NCBI GenBank assembly: GCA_012960755.1
Contig: DUAT01000110.1
Span: 1 to 64,000, forward strand
Source: Gammaproteobacteria bacterium
GTDB taxonomy: Bacteria > Pseudomonadota > Gammaproteobacteria > Pseudomonadales > Azotimanducaceae_A
Length of the DNA stretch: 64,000 nt
Reading direction: 5' to 3'
The translations under genes and the position numbers were made by a program. Every line of letters starts with the position of its first letter. The first letter of the stretch is position 1. Positions 51,430 to 60,855 of this stretch are shown piece after piece. The notes under the pieces were generated by a model. The model had not been told where the DNA came from, did not search any database, and saw nothing but the letters and a program-made list of their open reading frames with translations.

Positions 51430-52827
51430 GTGATCAGAGGCCTCTTGACCAAATCATCATTCTCCAATCTCTCACTTTCCAGGTCGCTGCTGGACAATCT
51501 GGTGTCTCTCGATTACGTTGAAATGACCGAAATCCAGGCGAAGAGCCTGCCGGAAATCCTCAAGGGTCGAGACGTTATAGCCCAGGCAAAGACAGGTTCT
51601 GGCAAAACAGCGGCGTTTGGTCTGGGGTTGCTGGAGAAACTGGATAGAAGAAGTTTTCAAGTGCAGTGCCTGGTACTGTGCCCGACCCGGGAATTGGCCG
51701 ACCAGGTCAGTAAGGAATTGCGCAGACTGGCCCGCCAGATAGAAAATGTAAAAATCGTCACGCTCTGCGGTGGGGTTTCCATCGGCCCACAAATAGGCTC
51801 GCTGGAATATGGAGCACATATTGTTGTTGGTACACCGGGCCGAATCCTGAAACACCTGCTTAAAAAGACGCTGAAATTGAATCACCTCAAAACCCTGGTA
51901 TTGGACGAGGCGGATCGAATGCTGGACATGGGATTTTCGGAAGATATTTCATCGATCATCAAAACGATGCCAGATCACCGCCAGACACTCCTCTTCTCAG
52001 CGACTTACCCGGACAGCATCCAATCCATGGCTGAGCAATATCTTCATAATCCCGTCACCGTAAAAGGCGAAACGGTACATGCGGCCTCCACAATCACGGA
52101 ACATTTTTTTGAAATCGACAAGTCCAATCGCAAGCAGGGACTTTCTGCGCTGCTGAAGCACTACCAACCGACGTCGACTTTGATTTTCTGCAACACGAAA
52201 AAAGAGTGCCAGTTGGTCGCCGACTATCTTGCCGATGAAGGTCTGTCTGCGTTAGCGATTCACGGTGACCTGGATCAACGAGACAGGGACCAGGTATTGC
52301 TGCGTTTCTCCAACCGCAGTTGCTCGGCGCTTGTTGCAACTGATGTCGCCGCCCGAGGCCTGGACATCAAGGACCTGGATGCCGTGATTAATTATGAAGT
52401 TACCCGTGACCCGGAGGTGCATATCCATCGAATCGGACGAACCGGGCGAATTGGCAATACCGGTTTGGCGCTCAACCTGTTTGCTGCCAATGAACGATAT
52501 CGGGTCGCCGCCATTGAAGACTACCGTGGGTTTGACAGCAATCTTGAAAAGCTAACGGACCTGGATGTGTCTGCTGACCTCGCGTTTAAACCCGCCATGA
52601 CTACCCTGCAGATTGACGGGGGCCGTAAACACAAACTAAGGCCTGGTGACATCCTTGGCGCGTTAACCGGTGATGCCGGGTTGAAAAGCGACGATGTCGG
52701 CAAGATTGATATATTCAGCTTGCATGCCTATGTAGCGATAAAGCGAGGCGTAGCCAACGAGGCCCTGACCAGGTTGAAGGGTGGGAAAATAAAGGGGCGG
52801 ACGTTTAAGGTGCGTATGCTCCGTTAA
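51430..52827 (+). CDS. dbpA: DbpA-like DEAD-box RNA helicase
   Basis: A 465-residue DEAD-box helicase: Q-motif region VEMTEIQAKSLP, AKTGSGKT (Walker A), PTRELADQV, LDEADRMLDMGF (DEAD), LFSATYP (SAT), HGDLDQRDRDQVL and HRIGRTGRIG. The C-terminal DbpA RNA-binding domain (KLRPGDILGALTGDAGLKSDDVGKIDIFSLHAYVAI) binds 23S rRNA in E. coli and acts in large-subunit assembly. The apparent start is GTG at 51430. It is convergent with the PHP gene with seven bases between stops. Confidence 0.92.
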   Translation: MIRGLLTKSSFSNLSLSRSLLDNLVSLDYVEMTEIQAKSLPEILKGRDVIAQAKTGSGKTAAFGLGLLEKLDRRSFQVQCLVLCPTRELADQVSKELRRLARQIENVKIVTLCGGVSIGPQIGSLEYGAHIVVGTPGRILKHLLKKTLKLNHLKTLVLDEADRMLDMGFSEDISSIIKTMPDHRQTLLFSATYPDSIQSMAEQYLHNPVTVKGETVHAASTITEHFFEIDKSNRKQGLSALLKHYQPTSTLIFCNTKKECQLVADYLADEGLSALAIHGDLDQRDRDQVLLRFSNRSCSALVATDVAARGLDIKDLDAVINYEVTRDPEVHIHRIGRTGRIGNTGLALNLFAANERYRVAAIEDYRGFDSNLEKLTDLDVSADLAFKPAMTTLQIDGGRKHKLRPGDILGALTGDAGLKSDDVGKIDIFSLHAYVAIKRGVANEALTRLKGGKIKGRTFKVRMLR

Positions 52828-52834
52828 GTTTCCC

Positions 52835-54034
52835 CTATTCAATCACCTCCGTATCCGACGACATACTGAACTTCGCATATTTCTTGGGCTTTACCAGCGC
52901 ATTCAGCACTTCAAAATTCAGTTTGATGTCATCGATACGCTTGCCGGTTTTTATCATGATCTTCGTGGTGTCGTGTTGTGCTATTTCTACAATATCTGCG
53001 CTGAGGATAAAAGTGTATTTACCGGTGTTGCGTAACTGGAAATCAACATCAGAGTTATTCTCGACCTCGATCGTCAGGATTTCAGATTTCCCGGAATAAG
53101 TGGCACTGGTAATTTTCAGCGATGCAGACAGCAACTCCTGCATATTCTCCTGGTGACCGATCAGCAGATTCTTGAACCAGACAATCGTTCGGCCATCGAA
53201 CAAGGCTTCACGGAGTGATGCCTGGGTTCTTTCCCTGGCGAGTACCAGGGTTACCGGGCGGTGACCGCCTTCGTGGGGTTTGTAATCCCAGTCAATCAGG
53301 CCATGAATGTCAGACACGCCAATCAGGGTCAATTTCAGATCCAGTGCAATCTGGAACGCTTCTTCGGAGTAGCTTGCGCCGTTGGCAATCTCGATACCGT
53401 GGATCAGGTGCTTGCGCGCGTTTTGTTTGTGGAATTTTGGCGCCAGGGGAATCCCGTTGGGGAAGTCCCGGCTCCACCAGGCGTGATTCCAGAACAAAAA
53501 TGCGCCTTGTTCATTGGCAGCGTCAACTGCGTTCTGCGCGGGCCACTCACCGGTCTTTTTGTAATAAGCGGTCGTGTCTGACGGGTCCTCCGGGACAAAG
53601 TTATCCAGTAATTTATTGGCGTCGGATATGAATATGGCGTTGATATGTCCGGCTGGAAACTGACGGGTAATTTCTGATCCCTTGATAACCATCAGGTCAT
53701 TCTCCCCGTTAGCGTTCTCGGCAATTTCATGGGCCCTGTTTCTGTCGGGGTGGGGCAGATCTGCGAGATGGGGCTGGTATTCCAGGTGTTCGGTAATCGC
53801 GATGGCATCGAGTCCATCGCGCAAGGCTTCTGCGATCCGCACATCGGGCCAGACATGTCCGTCGGAGAAGGTTGAATGTGTATGTGGATCCAACACCAGG
53901 GTTCTAAAATGCTCGGTATCCGGGAATTGTATGTTCCGGTCTTCTGTAGGATACCGGGTAGTACTGATTACACCATGAGCGAAGACGTTGCTGATCATCA
54001 ATAACGCAAGTGACAGACCGAGTAAATTTTTCAT
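52835..54034 (-). CDS. Exported PHP-domain phosphoesterase-like protein
   Basis: A 399-residue protein with signal peptide MKNLLGLSLALLMISNVFA, then PHP motifs LDPHTHSTFSDGHVWPD (HxH near residue 50), ITEHLEY, VIKGSEIT, and a late DIHG metal site. The PHP fold is a metal-dependent phosphoesterase, but many exported members have unknown substrates. A beta-rich C-terminal domain follows. The ATG at 54034 has a perfect AAGGAG site, so the frame starting at 54091 is rejected. It is downstream of the quinoprotein gene on the same strand. Confidence 0.8.
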   Translation of the reverse strand: MKNLLGLSLALLMISNVFAHGVISTTRYPTEDRNIQFPDTEHFRTLVLDPHTHSTFSDGHVWPDVRIAEALRDGLDAIAITEHLEYQPHLADLPHPDRNRAHEIAENANGENDLMVIKGSEITRQFPAGHINAIFISDANKLLDNFVPEDPSDTTAYYKKTGEWPAQNAVDAANEQGAFLFWNHAWWSRDFPNGIPLAPKFHKQNARKHLIHGIEIANGASYSEEAFQIALDLKLTLIGVSDIHGLIDWDYKPHEGGHRPVTLVLARERTQASLREALFDGRTIVWFKNLLIGHQENMQELLSASLKITSATYSGKSEILTIEVENNSDVDFQLRNTGKYTFILSADIVEIAQHDTTKIMIKTGKRIDDIKLNFEVLNALVKPKKYAKFSMSSDTEVIE

Positions 54035-54068
54035 AGTAGCTCCTTTTCTTAGCATTAAAGTGCAGGCT

Positions 54069-55991
54069 TCAGTTGTTTGCAGGCAGGGCATAGGTCACCA
54101 GTTTAGCATCAGCCCTCGAGCCGATCGCTAGTGAGATGTATTGCTTTCCACCCACCATATAGGTCATGGGTGTCCCGGCAGGATTAGCCGGGAGTTCAAT
54201 CTGGTGAACGAGTTGGCCGGTTTGTTTGTCCAGCGCACGCAGTAGCGGTTTTTCATCCCGAATGGCAATAAATAGCAGAGACTTTGTCAATAAGGGTCCG
54301 GAAGACCGACGCGCACCTACAGGGCCGGGATCAGGCAAGCCCATATCGATAATCTGCTGTCGCATGCCTTCGCCGTTCGGTTTGACCCAGGTATATTCAC
54401 CCGTGTTGAGGTTGATAGCACTGATGCGCGTATACGGCGGTTTGGTAATCGGTAGTCGCTGGGGGCCACGAACGCGCCCAATACGGCTAACGGTGTAACG
54501 CATGTCAGAATCTTCTGCTTCCACCAGCTTCGCGATGATCGGTGCTGTATGGGAAGGGATGTAGAACATCGATGTCTCTGGATCAAACGCTGCGCCGAAC
54601 CAGTTGGCGCCACCACCATGGCCAGGCAGTTGAATCGTGCCTCTTAGTGTTGGCGGTGTAAAAATTTCTCCGTAGGCATATTGGCTGATCAGCTCCAGCA
54701 CCTCAGCGCGAAGCTCAGGGGTAAAGTCGATCAGGGTATCATCCGATATACCCTGTAAATCGAATGGCGCAGGCCTGGTTGGAAAGGGCTGGGTTAACGC
54801 TGCACGTTCACCGGGTACGTCACTGGCTGGTACGGGGCGTTCTTCAATAGGCCACACGGGTTCGCCGGTGACGCGATCAAAGACATATACAAACGCCTGT
54901 TTTGATATCTGGGCGACAGCTTTTATGGCCTTTCCGTCAACGGTAATATCAACCAGGTTAGGTGCTGCGGGCAAGTCATAGTCCCACAAGCCGTGATGCA
55001 CCATCTGAAAGTGCCAGACAAGCTCCCCGGTTGCGGCGTTCAGACAGACGAGGCTTTCTGCGAACTTGTTGTCTCCCAATCGGTGCCCCCCGTAATAATC
55101 GTTAGTTGACGTACCAAAGGGCAGGTAAACGTAGCCCAATTCAAGGTCAGCGCTCATTACCGTCCAGACGTTTGCATTGCCGGTATACTTCCACGAATCG
55201 TCTTCCCAGGTTTCGTTGCCAGCTTCACCCGCCTGGGGAATCGAATGGAATATCCAGATCTGTTCACCGGTTTTTACATCGAAGCCACGAACATGGCCAG
55301 GTGGTGCCTGTTTGTTTTTTGGCCGGTCCCAAATAGAAGAGCCGACGACGACGGTATCGCCGACGATCATGGGTGCTGAAATTACACTGTAATGTTTGCG
55401 ATCTACCGGTCGACCTAGTTCCTGGGTTAAGTCGACCCTGCCGTTTTCGCCAAAAGAAAGATCGGCTTTGCCTGTGACGGCATCCAGAGACCAGAGGTAG
55501 GCGTTGTTGGTAGGCATGAGGATTCTTTGTTGTTTGCCATCGGACCAGTAGGCAACGCCACGATGATTGAAGCCGAGATTTGTTGGCCTGCCGATGTCGT
55601 AGGTTTTGGTGTCGAAAACCCAGCGTTCTTCACCGGTTGCCGCATCAATCGCTGCGACCTGGCCGAGGGAGGTGCTGATATACAGTACATCAGCAATCTT
55701 AATGGGCGTACTCTTGAATCCTAATGCCATCATCTTGTTGTTTTTTGCGATCAATGCCTGATCGGCAGATTCCCACACCCAGGCGAGTTTTAAATCCTGT
55801 ACCGTGTCTTTGTTTATCTGCGACAGGGCAGAATATTTTGAAGAGCCAGGATCATTTGCGTAGGTTGGCCAGTCACCACTGACCGGGGTCGGGTTCGGTG
55901 CTTGGCTGGTCTGGTTGGCGGATGGTGTGTTGGATGGGGTGCTGCACGCTGCTGTAAGCAGGCACAGAATAGCCGTTAGCACTAACTTCAT
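54069..55991 (-). CDS. PQQ-type quinoprotein dehydrogenase, lipoprotein
   Basis: A 640-residue protein. A lipoprotein signal MKLVLTAILCLLTAAC is followed by an eight-bladed quinoprotein propeller opening GDWPTYANDPGSSKYSALSQINKDTVQDLKLAWVW, with tryptophan-docking-type blades such as AATGEERWVFDTK and AATGELVWHFQMVHHGLWDYDLPAAPNLV. The last is typical of membrane-bound glucose-dehydrogenase-like quinoproteins. It would oxidise an alcohol or sugar in the periplasm, passing electrons to a cytochrome. A cytochrome c5 gene lies divergently 81 bases away. The frame from 56027 is rejected in favour of the lipobox start. Confidence 0.85.
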   Translation of the reverse strand: MKLVLTAILCLLTAACSTPSNTPSANQTSQAPNPTPVSGDWPTYANDPGSSKYSALSQINKDTVQDLKLAWVWESADQALIAKNNKMMALGFKSTPIKIADVLYISTSLGQVAAIDAATGEERWVFDTKTYDIGRPTNLGFNHRGVAYWSDGKQQRILMPTNNAYLWSLDAVTGKADLSFGENGRVDLTQELGRPVDRKHYSVISAPMIVGDTVVVGSSIWDRPKNKQAPPGHVRGFDVKTGEQIWIFHSIPQAGEAGNETWEDDSWKYTGNANVWTVMSADLELGYVYLPFGTSTNDYYGGHRLGDNKFAESLVCLNAATGELVWHFQMVHHGLWDYDLPAAPNLVDITVDGKAIKAVAQISKQAFVYVFDRVTGEPVWPIEERPVPASDVPGERAALTQPFPTRPAPFDLQGISDDTLIDFTPELRAEVLELISQYAYGEIFTPPTLRGTIQLPGHGGGANWFGAAFDPETSMFYIPSHTAPIIAKLVEAEDSDMRYTVSRIGRVRGPQRLPITKPPYTRISAINLNTGEYTWVKPNGEGMRQQIIDMGLPDPGPVGARRSSGPLLTKSLLFIAIRDEKPLLRALDKQTGQLVHQIELPANPAGTPMTYMVGGKQYISLAIGSRADAKLVTYALPANN

Positions 55992-56072
55992 ACTGGCGTC
56001 TTCACTTGCGTCTTCTTGATGAGTCATGTTTGTATGTGATTCTCACCCAGAAAGCAACCGACGGGAAAGAAA

Positions 56073-56420
56073 TTGCTAAGAGTCAGTTCGACGGTCAAAC
56101 CGGTCTTACTGTATATCGCTTTGATGGCACAGAGTTTTTCGCTTTTCGGATCAGAGCCCGGATCCGAGTCAGATACATCCACAGATGTGGGGCTTATATA
56201 TGTCCAGACCTGTATCGTCTGTCATGGAGAGGGTGTTCATGGTGCCCCCAGACCGGGTGTTAAATCTGATTGGGAAGAGCCATTGAGCTATGGAAAGGAG
56301 GAAATTTACCTTAACACCTTCGAAGGTATCGGTGAAATGCCGTCCCGAGGGTTGTGCGATGAATGCAGCGATGAACAGTTGAAAGCGGTTGTCGACTTCA
56401 TGATGATGGCAGCGCCATAG
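56073..56420 (+). CDS. Cytochrome c5-like monoheme protein
   Basis: A 115-residue protein with an N-terminal hydrophobic export segment (PVLLYIALMAQSFSLFGS), heme site CIVCHG, axial Met in GEMPSRG, and the CDEC pair plus LKAVVDFMMM that mark cytochrome c5-type proteins. It probably accepts electrons in the periplasm, plausibly from the divergent quinoprotein. The start is TTG at 56073, since the ATG at residue 18 would remove most of the export segment. Confidence 0.8.
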   Translation: MLRVSSTVKPVLLYIALMAQSFSLFGSEPGSESDTSTDVGLIYVQTCIVCHGEGVHGAPRPGVKSDWEEPLSYGKEEIYLNTFEGIGEMPSRGLCDECSDEQLKAVVDFMMMAAP

Positions 56421-56500
56421 CATACGCCAAAAATTGTGCTACGATGCGAAGCAGACCCTAACAGGCAGTCCTGACATGAGTACCGCTTTCGAATTCAGAT

Positions 56501-57997
56501 ATGAATAGTGAACCGGGTCAAGCGGACGTCGCACCGCCTTTGAATGCACCTCCGGTCAGTGTCTTCACCAAAACCGTGTTTGGTCTGGGCGCCTCCGGAG
56601 AGGCGATCACCAACGTCTCCTTTAACACATTCGTATTTTTTTATTACAACCAGGTGTTGGGTCTTTCCGGTACCCTGGCTGGCCTGGCCGTGACGATTGC
56701 CCTTTTCTCTGATGCTATCACTGATCCATTGATGGGGACAATTTCTGACCGGTTCAAATCGAAACTGGGTCGCAGACACCCCTTCCTGTTTTTAACGGCT
56801 GTGCCGTTGGGTGTTGTCTTCTTTTTAATATTTTCCCCACCCAAGGGGTTGGAGGGATATGCACTGTTCTTCTGGTTTTGTGGATTCACGGTGTTATTGC
56901 GCACGTTGTTAACACTGTATGCGGTACCCCATCTTGCTCTCGGCGCTGAGCTTTCCAAGGATTACCATGAGCGCTCAACGATCATGGGGTACAACAACTT
57001 CTTTGGCTTTATCGGTGGGGCATCAATCTATTGGATCGCGCTGACCTGGTTCTTTGGGCCATCAGAGGAATTTGCCAACGGGCTGTTAAATTCCCATGCC
57101 TACCCTGTTTTTGGGACGTTCGCTGCGTTTTTTATCTCCATAACGATTCTGATTTGTGCCTGGTTTACCCGAGACAAGATTCCATACCTACCTCAGCCAC
57201 CCGCAGATCAACCACCCTTTGGCGTTGTCGTTGTGTTTAAAGAAATATTTTCGGTCGTCTCCAATCGCAATTACCTGAATTTGCTGTTGGGCTTTTTTCT
57301 GCTCGCTTTGATGTTGGGTGTGCATGAAACACTGAATTTGCATATGGGGACCTTTTTCTGGGAGCTTGAGCCCGCCCAGTTGCGTTTCTACGTCCTGGGT
57401 TCTATCACCGGTTACGTGATTGGGTTTACCCAAACAACCCGCCTGCACCGGCGTATAGACAAGCGCAACAGCATCATTTTCTCGGTAGTGGGTTTGGCTT
57501 TCTTTGGCGCGCTTGCGGTTAACCTGCGCCTGTTGGGTATTTTCCCCACCAATAGCTTTGCTTATCTCATCGTTGTTCTTGTCTTTATCTCAGTTTTCAG
57601 TTACGCCTCAGGCAGTATCCTCAATATCTCCGTGATGTCGGCGTTAGCCGATCTCGCTGACGAACATGAACTTGCCACTGGCAGGCGGCAGGAAGGACTT
57701 TTCTATTCCGCACGAACCTTTTTCGCTAAATCCACCTCTGCCGTGGGACACCTGATTGGAGGCGTTGCCCTTGATATTATTGAATTTCCAGCGAAGGCCG
57801 CCCCGGGCGAGATAGCAACAGAGACCATTTTTGAATTAGGTCTTGTGTATGGACCCATGGCCATGGTGCCCGGCCTGGCATCAATGTTCTTCTATGGCCG
57901 ATACAAGATTAACCGGCAGAGGCTTGCCGAGATTCAAAAAGCTATTGCTGATCGCAAGGCTGAAGCTGCTTTGGAAGCCGCTAAACTGGAACACTAG
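56501..57997 (+). CDS. GPH-type (melibiose-carrier-like) MFS symporter
   Basis: A 498-residue transporter of about 12 helices: VFGLGASGEAITNVSFNTFVFFYYNQVLGLSGTLAG, then DAITDPLMGTISDRFKSKLGRRHPFLF, the GPH-family loop signature. These are cation-coupled carriers for sugars or glycosides, so a sugar-like substrate is possible. It is in the same orientation as the cytochrome gene 80 bases upstream. The function beyond the family is not shown. Confidence 0.87.
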   Translation: MNSEPGQADVAPPLNAPPVSVFTKTVFGLGASGEAITNVSFNTFVFFYYNQVLGLSGTLAGLAVTIALFSDAITDPLMGTISDRFKSKLGRRHPFLFLTAVPLGVVFFLIFSPPKGLEGYALFFWFCGFTVLLRTLLTLYAVPHLALGAELSKDYHERSTIMGYNNFFGFIGGASIYWIALTWFFGPSEEFANGLLNSHAYPVFGTFAAFFISITILICAWFTRDKIPYLPQPPADQPPFGVVVVFKEIFSVVSNRNYLNLLLGFFLLALMLGVHETLNLHMGTFFWELEPAQLRFYVLGSITGYVIGFTQTTRLHRRIDKRNSIIFSVVGLAFFGALAVNLRLLGIFPTNSFAYLIVVLVFISVFSYASGSILNISVMSALADLADEHELATGRRQEGLFYSARTFFAKSTSAVGHLIGGVALDIIEFPAKAAPGEIATETIFELGLVYGPMAMVPGLASMFFYGRYKINRQRLAEIQKAIADRKAEAALEAAKLEH

Positions 57998-58021
57998 ACA
58001 ACGCATAGCGGCTTGTTAGTA

Positions 58022-58286
58022 TCAGATTGCCCTGCAGACTTTTGATCTATGTGCCACCTTCACAACGAAGATAATCAATTCGTTGTCGGCAATCTGATAG
58101 AGAATCCGATAAACACCATATCGAACTCTATATCGGCTGTCACCGGCAATTTTTGATACAACCGGGCCCTCGTGGGTTTTCCGCCAGTAGATTAATTCGA
58201 TCGAGTGTTCTTTTTACATCCTGGCTGGGTATCTTTCTTAAGTCTTTGGCAATCGATTTTTTAAATCGAAGCTCATATTTTGCCAT
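58022..58286 (-). pseudogene. RelE/ParE-type toxin gene, frameshifted
   Basis: The gene starts MAKYELRFKKSIAKDLRKIP and runs in one frame to ENPRGPGCIKN, then TGA. In the next frame it continues KIAGDSRYRVRYGVYRILYQIADNELIIFVVKVAHRSKV to TGA at 58022. That is a complete RelE fold including the C-terminal R-x-R..YRI and HR motifs. One base too many in the T-run at 58151-58155 breaks the frame; removing it gives 87 residues. This is either a decayed toxin or a sequencing error at a homopolymer. Confidence 0.65.
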
Positions 58287-58383
58287 GTTTCTTCAGGTCT
58301 TTTAGCAGGGTCTCGTAGCTGACGTTAGAATCCCCATGATATCCCTGGTGCCGAATGGCGATGAACTTTTTAGCGTTATAACG
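58273..58383 (-). pseudogene. Antitoxin remnant overlapping the RelE start
   Basis: An open frame reading NAKKFIAIRHQGYHGDSNVS, then YETLLKDLKKHGKI and stop overlaps the toxin ATG, as antitoxin genes do. It has no start codon, because an in-frame TAA lies just upstream at 58384-58386. It therefore appears to be the C-terminal end of a lost antitoxin. The family is not recognised. Confidence 0.45.
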
Positions 58384-58387
58384 TTAA
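58370..58387. promoter_or_regulatory. Imperfect palindrome near the toxin-antitoxin remnant
   Basis: TTAGCGTTATAACGTTAA is an 18-base dyad with one mismatched pair around the perfect 10-base core CGTTATAACG. Its position next to the antitoxin remnant suggests an autoregulatory operator, now orphaned. Confidence 0.35.
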
Positions 58388-58399
58388 AGTGTCAATATG

Positions 58400-59551
58400 T
58401 CATTCTACATGGGGGTAAAGGGTTCTGAAATTATGCTGAAAAAAAGCATCTTGTGTATCCTGGCTATGGTGCATGAGAGATTTGGAAAATCGGCCAATGG
58501 GATCACGGCCGCCTTCAGCGTGCGGATAGTCCGATGAAAACAGATACAGGTCGGGATTCGATTGCTCAATCAGCATGCCTACATCTTCGAAGGGGTAGGG
58601 AGTAAAGCGCAATTGCTGGCGAATCTGTTCCGATGGCTTGCGCTTCATAGTTGCCAGATGTGGCTCGGATTTCTTCCAGATGTCTGCGGCATGGTCGAGT
58701 CGCCTGATCATATCCGGTACCCAACCGGCACCGATTTCAATCGCTCCACCACGCAGATCAGGAAATTTTTCGAGGACGCCGTCAAGCACCAGTACTGACA
58801 AAAATCGTAACGTGTCCTGAAAAATAACCGTCAGGTCTTTTGAACCAATGACCTCGGCGCGACCCCTGGCACTTTGTCGCTCGGAGAAGCCATCGTTCAT
58901 CCATTCGTCAGCAATACTCAAAGTGCTGCTGCCAACATGCAGCAGAAACGGCAGGCTGTTCTCTGACAGCAATCGCCAGATGGGATCATGAGCAGAGTGG
59001 CCCGGTGAGCGCCCACCCGGCGCCCGGGCAGGAATCCAGACAGATTTCAGTCCTTCCTTAATACACTGCTTGATTTCCAACACTGCAGCGGCAGGGTCAT
59101 CCAGTGTTACCATGGCGACCCCGAACAACCTAGGATCTGCCGAACAGAACTCTGCCATTGCACTGTTGTGGGCACGGGCCGTTGGGTATCGCAGGGACTC
59201 CTCACAGTCGAACACCTTACCGGCACAGAAGCTGGAGAAGATTACCTGGCGTTTGAAACCAAGCAGATTCAGCGCAATAGCGCGTTCCCCGCCGTTAAAC
59301 GAACCCAGGGCGTCGTGCCATTTCGGACCCCAGGTTATTCTGTCGCCAAGGGATATTAGCGTCTCAACGGTTTCCGGAGGATGTTCCGGGGCATCGCCTC
59401 CAAACCTGACACCTTCGACAGTCAGGCGCTCGAATTCAAATGATGGCATCAGATCCCGAACCGCCGGGTCTGCATGACGTGACAAAAAGTCCGGCAATTC
59501 CATCAGGTGGCTGTCTGCATCAAGTATCAACTTTTCGCCCGCGTAACTCAT
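58400..59551 (-). CDS. Amidohydrolase_2 family metal-dependent hydrolase
   Basis: A 383-residue TIM-barrel hydrolase: LILDADSHLMELPDFL at the N-terminus in place of a canonical HxH, FLLHVGSSTL, and a C-terminal LFSSDYPHAEGGRDPIGRF with the catalytic Asp. Members include decarboxylases and hydrolases of aromatic or cyclic acids. It overlaps the luciferase-like gene by ATGA, so the two likely act in one pathway. Confidence 0.83.
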   Translation of the reverse strand: MSYAGEKLILDADSHLMELPDFLSRHADPAVRDLMPSFEFERLTVEGVRFGGDAPEHPPETVETLISLGDRITWGPKWHDALGSFNGGERAIALNLLGFKRQVIFSSFCAGKVFDCEESLRYPTARAHNSAMAEFCSADPRLFGVAMVTLDDPAAAVLEIKQCIKEGLKSVWIPARAPGGRSPGHSAHDPIWRLLSENSLPFLLHVGSSTLSIADEWMNDGFSERQSARGRAEVIGSKDLTVIFQDTLRFLSVLVLDGVLEKFPDLRGGAIEIGAGWVPDMIRRLDHAADIWKKSEPHLATMKRKPSEQIRQQLRFTPYPFEDVGMLIEQSNPDLYLFSSDYPHAEGGRDPIGRFSKSLMHHSQDTQDAFFQHNFRTLYPHVE

Positions 59552-60579
59552 AACGCTTCCTCCGTCAGTTCCTGCTTTAACCTTGGCACGACTTCCTGAA
59601 ACAGTTTTTCCAGGCTCATTGTCATTTGCTCGGCCCTGAGCCCGGGTGGGACAGCCATGCTGACAATATCCGTAATGCCGAAGTCGCTGATAAAAGCCTT
59701 AAGCTGATCAACACATTCGTCAACGTTACCCACTATCCACGTCTGGGGTACCGGCTCACCCCGATCTCCAAAGCCCTCACCACTCTCCTTAAAAAAACGC
59801 TGGTAGAGTTGCATACGGTATTTCTCGGCAGCCCGGATCACTGGCCAGTCGGTATTTCGATCATCGGTCACCAGGATGCTGCGAATAATACCGATGCGAT
59901 AATCTGCCACGTTACGCCCAGCCTTGTTCAATGCGTCTACCCAGGGATCAAAAGATTTCTTCTTCAATCCCTGCGGCAAAAAATTGGTATTGTAGTGGGC
60001 TGCGCGCAGGGCACCGGCTTCTGACATGGCGGCGATCCACAGGGGTGGTCCCCCGGCCTGAACATAACCTGGTGTAATAATTACATCTTCAAATTGATAA
60101 CGTTTGCCGTGATAGCTGAACCGTTCACCGCTGAAGCAGTGTTGCAGGACCTCGATCCCTTCATTCATCAACGACACCCGTCGACCCACCGGGAAGCCAA
60201 AGCCACGAAATTCATGGGGCGCGTAGCCCATTCCCAAACCTAACTCGACCCGCCCACCCGACAGGTTATCCAGCACGGCCAGGTCCTCAGCCAGGCGAAT
60301 AGGGTGATTAAATGGCATCAGGCAGATATCGGTTCCGAATCGAACATGACTGGTTACTGCTGCCATCGCCGCGGCCACCGGTATCCAGCTTGGCAGGTAA
60401 CCATCGTCAACAAAATGATGCTCCGTAAACCAGACCAGGTCCGCGCCGATGCGATCCAGCCATTGCACCTGTTCCATGATTTCTGCATAGAGGTGTTGAT
60501 CGGAAACGCCGGAATCCGGTGGATTGCGAAAATCGTAGCAGACGCCAATGCGCAACCTGGCGTCAAGAGTCTCTGGCAT
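59548..60579 (-). CDS. Luciferase-like (LLM) flavin monooxygenase
   Basis: A 343-residue TIM-barrel flavoprotein: LVWFTEHHFVDDGYLPSWIPVAAAMAAVTSHVRFGTDICLMPFNHPIRLAEDLAVLDNLSGGRVELGLGMGYAPHEF holds the flavin phosphate-binding region, and QTWIVGNVDECVDQLKAFISDFGITDIV the C-terminal part. It would use FMNH2 or F420 to oxidise a substrate. It is translationally coupled to the downstream amidohydrolase, a combination seen in degradation of cyclic compounds. Confidence 0.86.
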   Translation of the reverse strand: MPETLDARLRIGVCYDFRNPPDSGVSDQHLYAEIMEQVQWLDRIGADLVWFTEHHFVDDGYLPSWIPVAAAMAAVTSHVRFGTDICLMPFNHPIRLAEDLAVLDNLSGGRVELGLGMGYAPHEFRGFGFPVGRRVSLMNEGIEVLQHCFSGERFSYHGKRYQFEDVIITPGYVQAGGPPLWIAAMSEAGALRAAHYNTNFLPQGLKKKSFDPWVDALNKAGRNVADYRIGIIRSILVTDDRNTDWPVIRAAEKYRMQLYQRFFKESGEGFGDRGEPVPQTWIVGNVDECVDQLKAFISDFGITDIVSMAVPPGLRAEQMTMSLEKLFQEVVPRLKQELTEEAL

Positions 60580-60647
60580 GTGATACTCCCGTTTTTCTAC
60601 CTTCTATTAAGCCTCTGCAAACACCATAACATGCCGGATTGATGGGT

Positions 60648-60785
60648 TTACCAAATAATTTCAATAAACCCGTAGCACCCGATTCTTGCGTCGGCGGTTA
60701 CCAATGGGCAATCCAGTTCTTTTGTGGTGGCAATGATGATCCGGTCGGCGGGGTCTCTGTGAATGCCTGGTGTTGAGTTTGACAC
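60648..60785 (-). pseudogene. VapC-type PIN-domain toxin remnant (C-terminal part)
   Basis: On the minus strand the frame reads PGIHRDPADRIIIATTKELD and CPLVTADARIGCYGFIEIIW, then TAA at 60648-60650. This is the C-terminal half of a VapC PIN domain, with the HRDPxDR and LVTxD metal/nuclease motifs. The N-terminal half is missing; the frame runs into the promoter region of the next gene without a start. This is a decayed toxin gene. Confidence 0.55.
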
Positions 60786-60855
60786 CACCCTGAATTTGGT
60801 AGATAACACGGTATTGAAAAATGAAAAAAAGTAATCCCAACAAGAGGAAAGGCAG

